DNA from: Protaetiibacter sp.
GTDB lineage: Bacteria > Actinomycetota > Actinomycetes > Actinomycetales > Microbacteriaceae
Direction of reading: 5' to 3'
Assembly: GCA_030150265.1 (NCBI GenBank)
Contig: JASLGG010000031.1
Location: 1 to 23,813 of the forward strand
Length of the DNA: 23,813 nucleotides
The position numbers were made by a program, and so were the translations under genes. The notes below the pieces were generated by a model. It was not told where the DNA came from, ran no database searches, and saw only the letters and a list, made by a program, of their open reading frames with translations. The stretch's first letter is position 1; each line of letters opens with the position of its first letter. This document shows, piece by piece, positions 14,950 through 22,411 of this stretch.

Positions 14950-17435
14950 AGCGCTCGTCCCACCGAGCCGACGACCGCGTCGAGCGGCGTGCCGGAGGCG
15001 TCGCGCTTGGCGCCCGCCTCGGGCAGGGCGCGCGCCGCGCCGTCGGACGAGACGGCGAGGGCGGGCGCCGGGCCCACCCAGGCGAGCGCGAGAGCGTCCT
15101 CGCCCTTGAGGAAGGCGTGCGAGCGAACGCCGCCGGTCGCACGCCCCTTGCCGGGGAACTCCGCGAAGTGCGAGACCTTGCCACGCCCCGCGTCGGCGCC
15201 CGCGAGCGTCTCGGCGGGCGTGGAGATCGTGACGACCACGGCATCCGCGGGATCGATCGCGCCGAAGAAGATCGCGTTCGCCGTCGCGGCCAGGTTGATT
15301 CCGGCCATGCCGCCCGCGGCGACCCCCTGCGGGCGCACCTGCGCGGCGCCGAAGTGCAGCAGCTGGGAGTCTGAGGCGACGAACACGAGCTCGTCGGAGT
15401 CCGGCCCCTGGCCGACGCCCACGACCTCGTCGCCGGGCTTCAGGGCGATGACCTCGAAGTCCGGGCGGCTCGGATAGCCGCCGGGGGCGACGCGCTTCAC
15501 GACGCCCTGGCGCGTGCCGAGGGCGATCGGCTCCTCGGAGTCGAGCGACACGAGGCCCAGCACGCGCTCCTTCTTGTCGGCGATGCCGAGGTAGTCGGCG
15601 ATGCGTGCGCCGGCGGCGAGCTGCACGGAGTTCGCGGGCACCGACGGCAGGTCGACGGGCGTGAAGCGGATGAGCCGGCCACGCGAGGTGATCGCGCCGA
15701 GCTCGCCGCGGGTCGTCGCCCGCACCGTCGACAGGATCGCGTCGTGCTTGCTGCGCCGCGTGGACGGCACCGGGCCCTCGACGCCCTCGGGCAGGTCGAC
15801 GCGCACGGCACGGCCGGTGGTGGAGAGCACCACGAGCGTCGGTGCATCCGGGATCTCGAGCGAGACGCCCGCGGCCGCCTTGCGCGAGGAGGCGGTCGCC
15901 GCGACGCTCGCGCCGGCCTCGGTGAGCAGGGTGCGGCGGGGGGTGCCGAAGCGCTCGGCGACCTCGTCGAGCTCGTCGCCGACCTGGCCGCGGATGCGCG
16001 CGGGGTCGGCGAGCAGCGCCTCGAGCTCCGCGATCTCGGCGCGCAGCCTGTCGCGCTCGGTCTCGAGCTCGATCCGGCTGAACCGGGTGAGCCGGCGCAG
16101 CTGCAGCTCGAGGATGTAGTCGGTCTGCAGGACGGAGAGGTCGAAGACCTCCATGAGCCGGGTGCGCGCCTGCGCGGTGTCGTCGCTGCCCCGGATGACC
16201 TGGATGACCTCGTCGATGTCGAGGATCGCGATGAGCAGTCCCTCGACGAGGTGCAGCCGCTCCTGGCGGCGGGCGAGACGGTATTGGGAGCGGCGCGTGA
16301 CGACGCGGATGCGGTGGTCGAGGTAGACGCGCAGCATCTCGCGCAGCCCGAGCGTCTGCGGGCGCCCGTCGACGAGCGCGACGTTGTTGATCGAGAAGCC
16401 GTCCTCGAGGGGCGTCGCCCGGTAGAGCTGCTCGAGCACGGCCTCGGGGGAGAAGCCGGTCTTGATGCCGATGACGAGGCGCAGGCCGTTCTTGCGGTCG
16501 GTGAGGTCGGTGACGTCCGAGATCCCGGTGATCTTCTTGGCGTTCACCCCGTCCTTGATCTTCTCGATGACCTTCTCGGGGCCGACGAGGTAGGGCAGCT
16601 CGGTCACCACGAGCCCGGTGCGGCGCGCCGAGAGCTGCTCGATGGCGACCTTGGCGCGCGTCTTGAACGAGCCGCGCCCGGTCGCGTAGGCGTCGCGGAT
16701 GCCGTCGAGCCCCACGATCGTGCCGCCGGTGGGCAGATCGGGGCCGGGCACGTAGGCCATCAGCTCCTCGAGCGTCGCCTCCGGGTTCTCGAGCAGGTGC
16801 CGTGCAGCCCCGGCGACCTCGATGAGGTTGTGCGGCGCCATGTTGGTGGCCATGCCGACCGCGATGCCGGAGGCGCCGTTGACCAGCAGGTTGGGGAACG
16901 CCGCCGGCAGCACCTCGGGCTGGGTGAGCTGGTTGTCGTAGTTCGGCACGAAGTCGACGACGTCCTCGTCGAGCGACTCGACGAGCGCGAGCGCCGCCGC
17001 CTGCATGCGCGCCTCGGTGTAACGGGGCGCCGCGGGGCCGTCGTCGAGCGAGCCGAAGTTGCCGTGGCCGTCGACGAGCGGCACGCGCATCGTGAAGTCC
17101 TGGGCGAGGCGCACGAGCGCGTCGTAGATCGCCGTGTCGCCGTGCGGATGCAGCCGGCCCATCACGTCGCCCACGACGCGCGCCGACTTGACGTGGCCGC
17201 GATCCGGGCGCAGCCCCATCTCGTTCATCTGGAAGAGGATGCGGCGCTGCACGGGCTTGAGCCCGTCGCGCGCATCGGGCAGGGCGCGCGCGTAGATCAC
17301 CGAGTAGGCGTACTCGAGGAACGAGCCCTGCATCTCGGTCGAGACGTCGACGTCCTCGATGCGCTCGCCGGCAGCGGCGACGGAGGCTCGGGTTTCGGGG
17401 GTGCCGGAGTCGGGGGTAGCGGTGGGCGGAGTCAT
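14946..17435 (-). CDS. parC: DNA topoisomerase IV subunit A
   Basis: An 829-residue cleavage subunit of a type IIA topoisomerase, partner of ParE. The N-terminal breakage-reunion domain has LKPVQRRILF (about 59-68), the quinolone region GDVMGRLHPHGDTAIYD (89-105, with Thr101 and Asp105 at the usual resistance positions), and the active-site Arg138-Tyr139 in APRYTEARM. A coiled-coil tower lies near 430-500. The C-terminal beta-pinwheel (about 540-829) contains blades such as GKGRATGGVRS but no QRRGGKG-like GyrA box, which argues for ParC over GyrA. ATG at 17435 lies 12 bases after TAGCAT, giving a very short leader. Its promoter lies inside the start of the divergent phosphodiesterase gene. 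Its stop shares CTAG with the surface protein gene. Confidence 0.94.
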   Translation of the reverse strand: MTPPTATPDSGTPETRASVAAAGERIEDVDVSTEMQGSFLEYAYSVIYARALPDARDGLKPVQRRILFQMNEMGLRPDRGHVKSARVVGDVMGRLHPHGDTAIYDALVRLAQDFTMRVPLVDGHGNFGSLDDGPAAPRYTEARMQAAALALVESLDEDVVDFVPNYDNQLTQPEVLPAAFPNLLVNGASGIAVGMATNMAPHNLIEVAGAARHLLENPEATLEELMAYVPGPDLPTGGTIVGLDGIRDAYATGRGSFKTRAKVAIEQLSARRTGLVVTELPYLVGPEKVIEKIKDGVNAKKITGISDVTDLTDRKNGLRLVIGIKTGFSPEAVLEQLYRATPLEDGFSINNVALVDGRPQTLGLREMLRVYLDHRIRVVTRRSQYRLARRQERLHLVEGLLIAILDIDEVIQVIRGSDDTAQARTRLMEVFDLSVLQTDYILELQLRRLTRFSRIELETERDRLRAEIAELEALLADPARIRGQVGDELDEVAERFGTPRRTLLTEAGASVAATASSRKAAAGVSLEIPDAPTLVVLSTTGRAVRVDLPEGVEGPVPSTRRSKHDAILSTVRATTRGELGAITSRGRLIRFTPVDLPSVPANSVQLAAGARIADYLGIADKKERVLGLVSLDSEEPIALGTRQGVVKRVAPGGYPSRPDFEVIALKPGDEVVGVGQGPDSDELVFVASDSQLLHFGAAQVRPQGVAAGGMAGINLAATANAIFFGAIDPADAVVVTISTPAETLAGADAGRGKVSHFAEFPGKGRATGGVRSHAFLKGEDALALAWVGPAPALAVSSDGAARALPEAGAKRDASGTPLDAVVGSVGRAL

Positions 17436-17440
17436 AGGAT
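17435..17440 (+). promoter_or_regulatory. -10 element for leaderless phosphodiesterase gene
   Basis: TAGGAT, followed by seven bases (CGTCGCC) and the ATG at 17448. Its first base belongs to the parC start codon on the other strand. Confidence 0.55.
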
Positions 17441-17447
17441 CGTCGCC

Positions 17448-17453
17448 ATGCTA
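17448..17453 (-). promoter_or_regulatory. -10 element for parC
   Basis: TAGCAT on the minus strand, 12 bases before the parC ATG. It would give a 5' leader of only about five bases. It overlaps the first two codons of the divergent phosphodiesterase gene. Confidence 0.45.
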
Positions 17454-18557
17454 CCGGCGGCGAAAACGCACAGGCTGAGCCTCGCGGATGTCGTGCCGAA
17501 TTGCCTCGACGCGACCGCCGGACGGCGAGGGCGGATGGGGCTGCCGCCCGTCGAGAAGGCGGTGGTGGTGGTGGCCGACGGGCTCGGGCACGCGCTGCTC
17601 GCCGGTCACCAGGGTCACGCCCGCACCCTGTCCCGCCGCCTCGCCGACGCGCCCATCGGATCCGGCTTCCCGACGACGACCGTCGCGGCGCTCGCGACGC
17701 TCACCACGGGGGAGCCGAGCGGGCGGCACGGGCTCGTCGGCTATCGCGTCTACGATCCGGCGGGGGATCGGGTCGTGGGGATGCTGAACGGCTGGGAGGG
17801 CATCGACCCGGCGAGCTGGCAGCGGATGCCGACCCTCTTCGAGCGGGCGGCCGCCGCGGGCGTGCGCCCCACCGCGATCGCCCACCCCCGCTACCGGGAC
17901 TCGGAGTTCACCCGGGCCGTGCTCCGTGGCGCGGAGTTCGCGGGCGCCCCGGATGCGGCGGCGCGCCGGGCCGAGCTGCGCGCGGCCCTCGCCGCAACCG
18001 GTCCCGCGCTCGTCTACTACTACGTGCCCGACCTCGACGTCGCCGGCCACGCCCGGGGCGTCGCCTCCGCCGAGTGGGTCGCGGCGCTCGAGGCGCTCGA
18101 CGCAGAGCTGGCCGGTCTCCTCCCGCTGCTCGGCGAGCGGGACGGCCTCCTGCTGACCGCGGACCACGGCATGGTCGACGTGCCGCCGCACGCGCAGCGG
18201 ATCGTCGACGGCGCGCTCCTCGACGGCGTCCGGCACGTTGCGGGAGAGCCGCGCTGCCTCCAGCTGCAGCTCGAGCCGGGAGCGGACGCCGTGGCCGTCG
18301 CGGATGCCTGGCGCGCGTCGGAGGGGCGACGGGCCTGGGTCGCGACGCGCGCGGAGGCCGTGGCGGCGGGCTGGTTCGGCGCGGTCGACCCCGAGGTGCT
18401 GCCGCGCATCGGCGAGGTGCTCGTGGCAGCACGCGGCTCGCACGCCTACTACACCGATCCGGACGACCGGGCGCGCGGCATGGTGGGGCAGCACGGATCG
18501 CTCACCGCCGAGGAGACCGCGATCCCGCTGCTGCGGTTCGGCGCCTTCGCGGGCTGA
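17448..18557 (+). CDS. alkaline-phosphatase-superfamily nucleotide pyrophosphatase/phosphodiesterase
   Basis: A 369-residue soluble metallo-hydrolase of the type I phosphodiesterase/nucleotide pyrophosphatase family. Metal and catalytic motifs appear in order: VVVADGLG (metal ligand Asp44), FPTTTVAALATLTTG (nucleophile probably Thr78 by comparison with the family), YVPDLDVAGH (Asp and His ligands), LLTADHGMVD (Asp-His pair) and GQHGSLTAEE (last His). No signal peptide is seen, so it is probably cytosolic. ATG at 17448 is fixed by TAGGAT seven bases upstream. Family members split phosphodiesters or pyrophosphates, but the natural substrate is unknown. It is divergent from parC with only 12 bases between start codons and convergent with sepH, eight bases apart. 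Confidence 0.9.
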   Translation: MLPAAKTHRLSLADVVPNCLDATAGRRGRMGLPPVEKAVVVVADGLGHALLAGHQGHARTLSRRLADAPIGSGFPTTTVAALATLTTGEPSGRHGLVGYRVYDPAGDRVVGMLNGWEGIDPASWQRMPTLFERAAAAGVRPTAIAHPRYRDSEFTRAVLRGAEFAGAPDAAARRAELRAALAATGPALVYYYVPDLDVAGHARGVASAEWVAALEALDAELAGLLPLLGERDGLLLTADHGMVDVPPHAQRIVDGALLDGVRHVAGEPRCLQLQLEPGADAVAVADAWRASEGRRAWVATRAEAVAAGWFGAVDPEVLPRIGEVLVAARGSHAYYTDPDDRARGMVGQHGSLTAEETAIPLLRFGAFAG

Positions 18558-18566
18558 GCGAGCGCC
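18540..18566. terminator. Bulged hairpin over both stop codons of converging genes
   Basis: GGCGC (18540-18544) pairs with GCGCC (18562-18566), and TCGC (18547-18550) pairs with GCGA (18558-18561), around a 7-base loop with a two-base bulge. It covers the phosphodiesterase stop and the last base of the sepH stop. Weaker than the two other convergent hairpins in the window. Confidence 0.4.
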
Positions 18567-19585
18567 TACAGGTCGTCGTCGGTGCGGGCCCCGAACACGA
18601 TCTCATCCCAGCTCGGCATCGATGCGCGGCCGCGGCGCTTGCCGAGCGGTCCCGTCGCGCCGGATGATCCCGAGGCCTTGGCGGTGGGCGCCGGCATCGG
18701 CTCGTCGCTCGCGTCGAGCGGCACGTCGACGAGCTTCACGACGCCCGTCGAGGGGTGCGCCGCGAGCCCCTGCTCGCCCTCGTCGAGATCGAGCGGCTCG
18801 CGCTCCCCGCGGCGGCGGCGGAGCGCCTCCAGGAGGTCGGCCGTGTGATGCGTGCCGGCGGGCTCCTCCGTCGAGGGGGCGCGGCCGAACTCGATCTGCG
18901 CGAACTCGACCGAGGTCACGACCGTGCCGTCGGAGTCCTGCTCCACGGAGAAGGCTCCGGAGTCGAAGCGCGCGTCGTCGCGCTCGTCGAGGGGCACGGC
19001 GCGCAGGCGGGGGATGAGGCTCGGCGGGAGCTCGCCCTGCTGCGAGAGCTGCACAGCCTCCTGGTTGAGGGGCTGCAGCGACTGCTTCTTGGGCTCGAAG
19101 CCCCAGCGGGCGTCGCGCTCGATGCCGGCCGCCGAGAAGACGAGCTTCACGATCCAGCCGCCGCCCTGCTCCTTCCAGCTCGACCAGCGCTCGCCCGTCG
19201 CGCCGGCCTCGCCGAGACGCTCCCGGATGACGGAGCCGAAGGTCGCGCCGGAGGCCAGCGGGTCGGTCTCGACGGCCATGTGCACCGGCACGTTGAGCGC
19301 CGACTCGACGACGTACTCGCGCTCGGCGAGCACCGGGCCCTCGAAGCGCTTGATGTACTCGAGGGAGGCTCCCGTGACGCGGGCGACGTCCTCCGCGGTC
19401 ATCCCGGCGCGGATCTGCGCCTGGATCTCGCGGGGCGCGAGGCGCCGGATGGGGCCGGCGTCGGGCATCGAGGCGCGGAGCCGCGACTGCACGGTCTCGT
19501 CGACCTCGACGCGGAACTGCGCGCCGTCGTCTGCGGCGACCACGAGCGCGCCGGCCTCGACTCCGATGACCTTGAGCTCTTGCAT
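18566..19585 (-). CDS. sepH: septation protein SepH
   Basis: A 339-residue actinobacterial cell division protein (DUF3071). In Streptomyces and Mycobacterium SepH binds FtsZ and promotes its assembly. The N-terminus MQELKVIGVEAG begins the conserved domain. A helix-turn-helix-like segment spans about residues 50-85 (PREIQAQIRAGMTAEDVARV and following). ALNVPVHMAVETDPL and the WSSWKEQGGGWIVKLVF strand region come next. A low-complexity acidic and Ser/Ala linker leads to the conserved C-terminal tip PSWDEIVFG near 325-333. ATG at 19585 has GGAGG nine bases upstream; in-frame starts further upstream lack homology. It is divergent from DUF4193 across a 200-base gap with palindromes. Lengths and both end motifs agree with SepH, so it looks intact. 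Confidence 0.93.
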   Translation of the reverse strand: MQELKVIGVEAGALVVAADDGAQFRVEVDETVQSRLRASMPDAGPIRRLAPREIQAQIRAGMTAEDVARVTGASLEYIKRFEGPVLAEREYVVESALNVPVHMAVETDPLASGATFGSVIRERLGEAGATGERWSSWKEQGGGWIVKLVFSAAGIERDARWGFEPKKQSLQPLNQEAVQLSQQGELPPSLIPRLRAVPLDERDDARFDSGAFSVEQDSDGTVVTSVEFAQIEFGRAPSTEEPAGTHHTADLLEALRRRRGEREPLDLDEGEQGLAAHPSTGVVKLVDVPLDASDEPMPAPTAKASGSSGATGPLGKRRGRASMPSWDEIVFGARTDDDL

Positions 19586-19624
19586 GCTGAACGACCTCCA
19601 GCCGTCACGATTCGACGCCAGGAT

Positions 19625-19638
19625 GCCACGGCCGTGGC
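19625..19638. promoter_or_regulatory. Perfect 14-bp palindrome in the sepH/DUF4193 gap
   Basis: GCCACGGCCGTGGC, 40 bases before the sepH start. A second inverted repeat, CCCGG-ATC-CCGGG (19638-19650), abuts it. Either could be an operator, although such palindromes are not rare at this GC content. The rest of the gap (19586-19785) shows no small gene. Confidence 0.35.
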
Positions 19639-19720
19639 CCGGATCCCGGGAATACGGCGGGCGTGCCGCGAGTTGCATCGGCAGCGGTTCCGAGGGTTTC
19701 TGGGAGCCGCCTGGGAGGGT

Positions 19721-19749
19721 TTGCGCTTCGGCATCCGATGATGCAGACT
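19721..19749 (+). promoter_or_regulatory. Candidate promoter for DUF4193
   Basis: TTGCGC (19721-19726) and CAGACT (19744-19749) with a 17-base spacer. Initiation near 19756 would give a leader of about 30 bases. The matches to TTGACA and TANNNT are partial. Confidence 0.35.
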
Positions 19750-19785
19750 GACGCCGCTTCACCCGCACGACCTGGATGGATGGGA

Positions 19786-20076
19786 ATGGCTACCGATTAC
19801 GACGCCCCGCGGAAGACCGACGACGACACCGAGTCGATCCAGGCCCTCCAGGAGCGTGTGCCGGACAAGATGTCCGGCGTTGTGGACGTCGACGACGCCG
19901 ACAACCCGGGCTTCGAGCTCGCCGGCCAGGATCTCTCCGACCTCGACCTCGACGTCGTGGTGCTGCCCCCGCAGGAGGACGAGTTCACCTGCGTCAACTG
20001 CTTCCTCGTGAAGCACCAGTCCCAGTTCGACCACCAGGGCGACCTCGGGCCGATCTGCATCGAGTGCGCGGCCTGA
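19786..20076 (+). CDS. DUF4193 family protein
   Basis: A 96-residue acidic, soluble protein of the actinobacterial DUF4193 family, function unknown. The N-terminal half is rich in Asp and Glu. The C-terminal third carries FTCVNCFLVKHQSQF and GPICIECAA, that is, two CxxC pairs about 24 residues apart, predicted to hold one zinc ion. ATG at 19786 opens MATDYDAPRKTDDDT, the usual family beginning. A GGATGG-like ribosome site precedes it, but weakly. It is divergent from sepH and convergent with DUF3093, with a strong hairpin between them. The conserved neighbourhood with sepH and dut is typical for actinobacteria but does not reveal a role. Confidence 0.9.
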   Translation: MATDYDAPRKTDDDTESIQALQERVPDKMSGVVDVDDADNPGFELAGQDLSDLDLDVVVLPPQEDEFTCVNCFLVKHQSQFDHQGDLGPICIECAA

Positions 20077-20077
20077 G

Positions 20078-20095
20078 CCGCTAGGCGTCTAGCGG
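20078..20095. terminator. Bidirectional hairpin between DUF4193 and DUF3093
   Basis: CCGCTAG (20078-20084) and CTAGCGG (20089-20095) pair perfectly around a GCGT loop. GCGGCC/GGCCGC further out could pair as an alternative outer arm. The hairpin includes the DUF3093 stop codon and starts two bases after the DUF4193 stop. Confidence 0.65.
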
Positions 20096-20523
20096 GCCGC
20101 CTCGATCGCGGCGGCCAGCTCGTCGGCGCGCCGGCTCGAGATGAGCCAGTACGGCGTCGGATCGTCGGGGTCCGCGAGCTCGACGCGCACGACATCCGGG
20201 ATCCAGCCCCGGATGAGCAGCCAGGCGTCGGCATGCAGGCTCACGCCGCGCTCCTCGACGGCCTCCATGCCATGCGCCGCCCTCGCTCCGCTCACCATGG
20301 ACAGCGGCAGCCGGGCCCGTCCCGCGCGCAGCTCGCCGTCGGCGACCTCGACGCGCGGCGTCGTGGCGAGCAGCACCGCGACGATCGCGCCGTAGAGGCC
20401 GATGGCCACGAAGACGCCCGCGATCTCCGAGATCGGCAGGAACACGAGCAGGGACGCGGGGATCACGAGAGCCGTGGCGAGGTACACCCAGACGGCGGGG
20501 AAGAGGCGTTCGCGGTAGGTCAT
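20089..20523 (-). CDS. DUF3093 family membrane protein
   Basis: A 144-residue protein of the actinobacterial DUF3093 family. It starts MTYRERLFP, has two adjacent membrane segments (about residues 9-29 and 33-54), then a soluble domain containing RVEVADGELRAGRARLP and a C-terminal DPTPYWLISSRRADELAAAI stretch typical of the family. Function is unknown. I prefer ATG at 20523; an alternative ATG at 20532 would add three residues. No clean promoter was found, although AGGCTAGTCC lies opposite the dut -10 and could overlap it. It is divergent from dut by 33 bases, as is common in actinobacteria, and convergent with DUF4193. Confidence 0.87.
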   Translation of the reverse strand: MTYRERLFPAVWVYLATALVIPASLLVFLPISEIAGVFVAIGLYGAIVAVLLATTPRVEVADGELRAGRARLPLSMVSGARAAHGMEAVEERGVSLHADAWLLIRGWIPDVVRVELADPDDPTPYWLISSRRADELAAAIEAAR

Positions 20524-20544
20524 CACCCCCATTCGACCATGGAC

Positions 20545-20550
20545 TAGCCT
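20545..20550 (+). promoter_or_regulatory. -10 element for leaderless dut operon
   Basis: TAGCCT followed by six bases (CGTGGG) and the GTG at 20557. No Shine-Dalgarno sequence is seen. It would drive dut, DUF3710 and DUF3159. Confidence 0.6.
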
Positions 20551-20556
20551 CGTGGG

Positions 20557-21009
20557 GTGACCGAGACCGTCGAGGTGCTGTTCCGCGGCGACGCGGTGCC
20601 CGCCTACGCGCATCCGGGCGACGCGGGCGCCGACCTCGTCGCGGCGGAGGACGTCGTGCTCGCCCCGGGCGAGCGCGTGACGGTCGGCACGGGCGCGGCG
20701 ATCGCGCTGCCCGACGGCTACGTCGCCTTCGTGGTCCCGCGTAGCGGGCTCGCGGCCAAGCACGGCATCACGATCGTCAACAGCCCCGGCACCGTCGACG
20801 CCGGATATCGCGGCGAGATCCGCGTGACCCTGCTCAACACGGATGCGCGCGAGAGCTACGCGGTCCGCGTGGGCGACCGGATCGCCCAGCTCGTCGTCAT
20901 GCCGGTGAGCCGCGCCCGCTTCATCCCGGTCGAACGTCTGCCCGGCTCCGATCGGGGCGAGGGCGGCTTCGGCTCGACCGGCTATTCGACCCCAGGAGGA
21001 ACCCCATGA
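20557..21009 (+). CDS. dut: dUTP diphosphatase
   Basis: A 150-residue trimeric dUTPase that hydrolyses dUTP to dUMP and pyrophosphate, keeping uracil out of DNA and supplying dUMP for thymidylate. All five motifs are present: AHPGDAGADL (about 18-27), PRSGLAAKHG (about 61-70), GTVDAGYRGEIRV (about 79-91, catalytic Asp, uracil-binding Tyr), RIAQLVVM (about 108-115) and the C-terminal RGEGGFGSTG lid (about 133-142). The length matches the family. GTG at 20557 is set by TAGCCT six bases upstream. Its stop overlaps the next start as ATGA, so translation of DUF3710 is probably coupled to it. Confidence 0.97.
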   Translation: MTETVEVLFRGDAVPAYAHPGDAGADLVAAEDVVLAPGERVTVGTGAAIALPDGYVAFVVPRSGLAAKHGITIVNSPGTVDAGYRGEIRVTLLNTDARESYAVRVGDRIAQLVVMPVSRARFIPVERLPGSDRGEGGFGSTGYSTPGGTP

Positions 21010-21626
21010 GCGACGTCGACGCTGCCGACCTGCCCGCCGACCAGCCGAAGTCGGCGCCGCAGGATCGTGAGACGGCCGGCCCGTTCGATGTCGACGAGGC
21101 CAACACGGTGCGCCCCTACGTCGACCTCGGCGGCGTGAAGATCCTGCCGCGGCCCGAGCTCGCGGTGCGCCTCGAGATCGAGGAGGGCAGCAAGCGCGTC
21201 GTCGCGGTGGCCCTCGACTACGCGGACTCGACGCTCCAGGTGCAGCCCTTCGCGGCCCCGCGCACGAGCGGGCTGTGGCACGAGATCCGCGAGCAGATCG
21301 TGGAGCAGATCTCCCGGCAGGGCGGCTCGACCCGCACCGTCGACGGTCCCTTCGGGCCGGAGCTGCAGGCCGAGATCCCGGCACCGGACGGCAACGCGCC
21401 GGGCGTGCGGATGGCGCGGTTCGTGGGCGTCGACGGCCCCCGCTGGTTCCTGCGCGGCGTCATCAGCGGCCGGGCGCTCGTCGACGCGGATGCCGCGGCG
21501 AAGATCGAGGACCTCTTCCGCAGCATCGTGGTGGTGCGCGGCACGACCCCGATGCCGCCGCGTGACCTCATCCCGCTCACGGTGCCCGGCAACGTGCAGC
21601 CCGGCGCGCCGGGCGCCTCCGCCTGA
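21006..21626 (+). CDS. DUF3710 family protein
   Basis: A 206-residue soluble protein of the actinobacterial DUF3710 family, function unknown. A disordered acidic start (about 1-30) precedes the conserved RPYVDLGGVKILPRPEL block (about 36-52), then LQVQPFAAPRTSGLWHEIREQI (about 78-100), DGPFGPELQAEIP, and RFVGVDGPRWFLRGVISG (about 139-156), ending with a Pro-rich tail. No membrane segment is seen. AGGAGG five bases before ATG is the best ribosome site in the window, even though the start overlaps dut (ATGA). It overlaps the DUF3159 start by one base (TGATG). The dut-DUF3710-DUF3159 order is widespread in actinobacteria. Confidence 0.93.
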   Translation: MSDVDAADLPADQPKSAPQDRETAGPFDVDEANTVRPYVDLGGVKILPRPELAVRLEIEEGSKRVVAVALDYADSTLQVQPFAAPRTSGLWHEIREQIVEQISRQGGSTRTVDGPFGPELQAEIPAPDGNAPGVRMARFVGVDGPRWFLRGVISGRALVDADAAAKIEDLFRSIVVVRGTTPMPPRDLIPLTVPGNVQPGAPGASA

Positions 21627-22360
21627 TGGCCGAGGACGCAACGGAGGGCACCGCTCCCGAGCCCGAGGCGCCGTCGTTCGGCGATGCCGTCGCCGCGGCG
21701 GCCCGCCGCTCGGGGCTCGGCCGCGTCGAGCCGGGCCAGGCGCCGACCGCCGGTGCGCTGCTCGCGGCCATCGGCGGTGTGCGCGGGCTCGTCGAGTCGA
21801 TCCTGCCGCCGCTGATCTTCCTGGTGATCTACACGATCACGCAGCAGCTGGTGCCGTCGGTGCTCGCGCCGCTCGCACTCGCCGTCGTCTTCGTCGCCGT
21901 GCGGCTCATCGCCCGCCAGAACGTGACCTCCGCGGTCGTCGGCGCGCTCGGCATCGGCCTCTCCGCGGGCCTCGCCCTGCTGAGCGGACGCGCCGCCGAC
22001 AACTTCCTGCCGGGGCTCGTCATCAACGTCGTGCTGCTGCTCGTCATGCTCGTGAGCATCGCGGTACGCCGGCCGCTCATCGGCGTGCTCGTCGGCCTGC
22101 TGACGGGCGACGCCGACTGGCGGGCGGATGCCGCGAAGCTGCGCGTCGCGCTCGTCGCGACGATCCTGTGGGCCGTGCTGCCCGCGATCCGCCTCGCGGT
22201 CGAGGTGCCGCTCTATCTCGCCGACGATGCCGCGGCTCTCGCCGCGACGAAGCTCCTGCTCGGCCTCCCGCCCTACGCGATCGTGCTCTGGGTGACCTGG
22301 CTGCTGGTGCGGAGCGCGTGGTCCGGCGCGTCGCGCGCGGATGCCGCGCCGAAGGCGTAA
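21626..22360 (+). CDS. DUF3159 family membrane protein
   Basis: A 244-residue integral membrane protein of the actinobacterial DUF3159 family, function unknown. A charged N-terminus (about 1-45, with PSFGDAVAAAARRSGLGRVEPGQ) is followed by about six hydrophobic segments near residues 52-72, 76-92, 100-118, 124-146, 170-190 and 210-232. The loop RRPLIGVLVGLLTGDADWR near 150-168 is typical of the family. Its ATG overlaps the DUF3710 stop as TGATG, so it is translationally coupled and is the last gene of the dut operon. The TAA stop is followed almost directly by the inverted repeat of the aconitase control region. Confidence 0.92.
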   Translation: MAEDATEGTAPEPEAPSFGDAVAAAARRSGLGRVEPGQAPTAGALLAAIGGVRGLVESILPPLIFLVIYTITQQLVPSVLAPLALAVVFVAVRLIARQNVTSAVVGALGIGLSAGLALLSGRAADNFLPGLVINVVLLLVMLVSIAVRRPLIGVLVGLLTGDADWRADAAKLRVALVATILWAVLPAIRLAVEVPLYLADDAAALAATKLLLGLPPYAIVLWVTWLLVRSAWSGASRADAAPKA

Positions 22361-22362
22361 GA

Positions 22363-22380
22363 TATCTCGATGTCAAGATA
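22363..22380. promoter_or_regulatory. 18-bp inverted repeat, probable operator upstream of aconitase
   Basis: TATCTCGATGTCAAGATA reads as two 9-base halves matching at seven positions, with mismatches at the sixth and the central base. It is AT-rich in GC-rich surroundings and sits 116 bases before the aconitase start, directly after the DUF3159 stop. It looks like a site for a dimeric repressor; I cannot name the regulator. Confidence 0.6.
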
Positions 22381-22411
22381 AATCGACTCGGGTGCGCCGA
22401 GGCGGACGGGC

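Noticed and set aside
11499..17435. Calling the topoisomerase pair gyrB/gyrA
   Set aside because: The A subunit lacks a GyrA box in its C-terminal domain and the B subunit has ParE-like wording; the genes are also not adjacent to dnaA or recF.
15744..18557. A long plus-strand frame running from opposite parC into the phosphodiesterase
   Set aside because: Only the part from 17448 has family motifs. The first part is antisense to parC and compositionally a shadow.
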